DNA from: DASYSL01 sp036003365
GTDB taxonomy: Bacteria > Eisenbacteria > RBG-16-71-46 > DASYSL01
NCBI GenBank assembly: GCA_036003365.1
Contig: DASYSL010000066.1
Location: 1 to 22,068, forward strand
Length of the DNA: 22,068 nucleotides
Reading direction: 5' to 3'
The position numbers and the translations under genes are program-made. Shown in pieces: positions 21,044 through 22,068 of this stretch. The notes beneath the pieces are model-generated. The model saw nothing but the letters and a program-made list of their open reading frames with translations. It was not told the DNA's origin and ran no database searches. Position 1 is the first letter of the stretch. The number at the start of each line of letters is the position of its first letter.

Positions 21044-22068
21044 ATGGACCTATTTGAGACCCGCGCCGCCCGCCCGCCGCTCGCCGAGCGCATGCGCCCG
21101 CGCTCGTTCGACGAGGTGGTGGGCCAGGATCACCTGATCAAAGGCGGGGGACCGCTCGGCTCGCTCGGGCCCACGGCTGAGATCCCGTCGATCATCTTCT
21201 GGGGGCCGCCCGGCACCGGAAAAACCACACTCGCTCGTTTGCTCTCCCAAGCCACCGACACACCCTTCGCGGCCTTTTCGGCGGTGACGAGCGGCATCAA
21301 AGAGATCCGCGAGATCATGACTGCCTCGCGTGACCGCAAGCGCGCTTCGGGCCGGCCGACGATTCTCTTCGTCGACGAGATCCATCGCTTCAATCGCGCC
21401 CAGCAGGACGCCTTCCTGCCGTTCGTCGAGGATGGAACCATCGTGCTGGTCGGCGCCACGACCGAGAATCCGTCGTTCGAAGTGAACTCGGCGCTCTTGT
21501 CGCGGGCTCGCGTGCTCGTGATCAATTCGCTCAACGAGGACGACCTGCGCGTGCTGGTCGGGCGCGCGCTCGCCGACAAGGAACGCGGCCTCGGCGATTC
21601 CGGCGTGGCTTGGGACGAGGACGCGATCGAAGCCGTGGTGCGTCACGGTGACGGCGACGCCCGTCGCGCGCTCAATGCTCTCGAGCTGGCGACCGAGGTC
21701 GCGACCCGCGAGAAGAAGCCGCGCGTCACTGTCGCCGACCTCGAGCGTGCGCTCACGTATCAGCACCTGCGTTACGACAAGAGTGGCGAAGAGCACTTCA
21801 ATATCATCTCGGCGATGCACAAGTCGCTGCGCGATTCCGATCCGGACGGCACGCTCTACTGGGTCGCCCGCATGATGGCAGCGGGAGAGGACCCCTTGTA
21901 CATCGCGCGCCGTCTGGTGCGCGCCGCGAGCGAGGACATCGGCCTCGCCGATCCCCAGGCCCTCGTCGTCGCCCAGGCCGCCGCCGACGCCTTCCACTTC
22001 CTCGGCTCACCCGAAGGCGAGCTGGCGATCGCCCAAGCCGCCGTGTATCTCGCGGTCGCACCCAAATC
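21044..22068 (+). CDS. rarA: Replication-associated recombination ATPase RarA (3' truncated)
   Basis: The frame is open to the end of the window, giving 341 residues of the usual 430-450. RarA/MgsA is a AAA+ clamp-loader-like ATPase that acts at stalled replication forks and blunt DNA ends. Visible motifs: the N-terminal PLAERMRPRSFDEVVGQDHL (12-31), Walker A GPPGTGKTT (54-62), Walker B ILFVDEIHRFN (107-117), sensor-1 GATTENPSFEVN (137-148), the SRARV arginine finger region (153-157), and sensor-2 GDARRALNALE (about 203-213). The oligomerisation domain begins with HLRYDKSGEEHFNIISA. The ATG at 21044 follows GGAAAAG and lies 3 bp after the preceding gene. Confidence 0.96.
   Translation, partial: MDLFETRAARPPLAERMRPRSFDEVVGQDHLIKGGGPLGSLGPTAEIPSIIFWGPPGTGKTTLARLLSQATDTPFAAFSAVTSGIKEIREIMTASRDRKRASGRPTILFVDEIHRFNRAQQDAFLPFVEDGTIVLVGATTENPSFEVNSALLSRARVLVINSLNEDDLRVLVGRALADKERGLGDSGVAWDEDAIEAVVRHGDGDARRALNALELATEVATREKKPRVTVADLERALTYQHLRYDKSGEEHFNIISAMHKSLRDSDPDGTLYWVARMMAAGEDPLYIARRLVRAASEDIGLADPQALVVAQAAADAFHFLGSPEGELAIAQAAVYLAVAPK

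Overview
This 22-kb window is GC-rich bacterial chromosome, densely coding, with no rRNA, tRNA, CRISPR array or insertion sequence that I can see. The left end carries the end of a secreted protein with a type IX secretion (T9SS)-like C-terminal domain, followed by a PorV/PorQ-family protein. That pair, together with several lipoproteins and a large beta-barrel-like protein, points to a diderm of the Fibrobacteres-Chlorobi-Bacteroidetes (FCB) superphylum. The high GC and the lipoprotein style fit lineages such as candidate Eisenbacteria or Gemmatimonadota better than Bacteroidota; this placement is inference.

Layout. 1-2140 (+): secreted protein C-terminus, PorV-like protein, then a strong bidirectional hairpin terminator. 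2165-9271 (-): from right to left, a cluster starting with a second glutamate dehydrogenase (gdh2), a roughly 700-residue putative outer-membrane beta-barrel protein, and two tandem paralogous lipoproteins. gdh2, the barrel gene and the lipoprotein pair overlap or nearly abut and look like one operon. Next comes a separately promoted lipoprotein (3562-4284) with a near-consensus sigma-70 promoter and its own intrinsic terminator, then the first glutamate dehydrogenase (gdh1, 2165-3433). The two dehydrogenases are the same length (422 aa) and share an exact 13-bp promoter-like motif upstream.

9272-9536 is the divergent control region between gdh2 and mreB. From 9537 to the right edge, 14 genes run head to tail on the + strand: mreB, mreC, mreD, mrdA (PBP2), rodA, lgt, aroE, comF-like, cbiM, cbiQ, cbiO, yjbQ, an unknown exported protein, and rarA (cut by the window edge). 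Most junctions overlap by 1-20 nt (ATGA, GTGA or TGATG types) and the largest gap is 24 nt, so this looks like one long transcription unit. It begins with the complete rod-shape elongasome and continues with lipoprotein lipidation (Lgt), aromatic precursor synthesis, a ComF-type phosphoribosyltransferase, a Ni/Co-type ECF transporter, a YjbQ protein and a replication-repair ATPase. The window as a whole is weighted to the cell envelope: shape, outer-membrane proteins, lipoproteins and the enzyme that lipidates them.

The points most worth a second look are the shared dehydrogenase promoter motif, the gdh2-barrel-lipoprotein operon with an apparent non-ATG (CTG) junction, the cbiM start and missing N component in the metal transporter, and a lower-GC orphan gene inserted before rarA. 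I found no clear evidence of a wholly new defence or mobile system.
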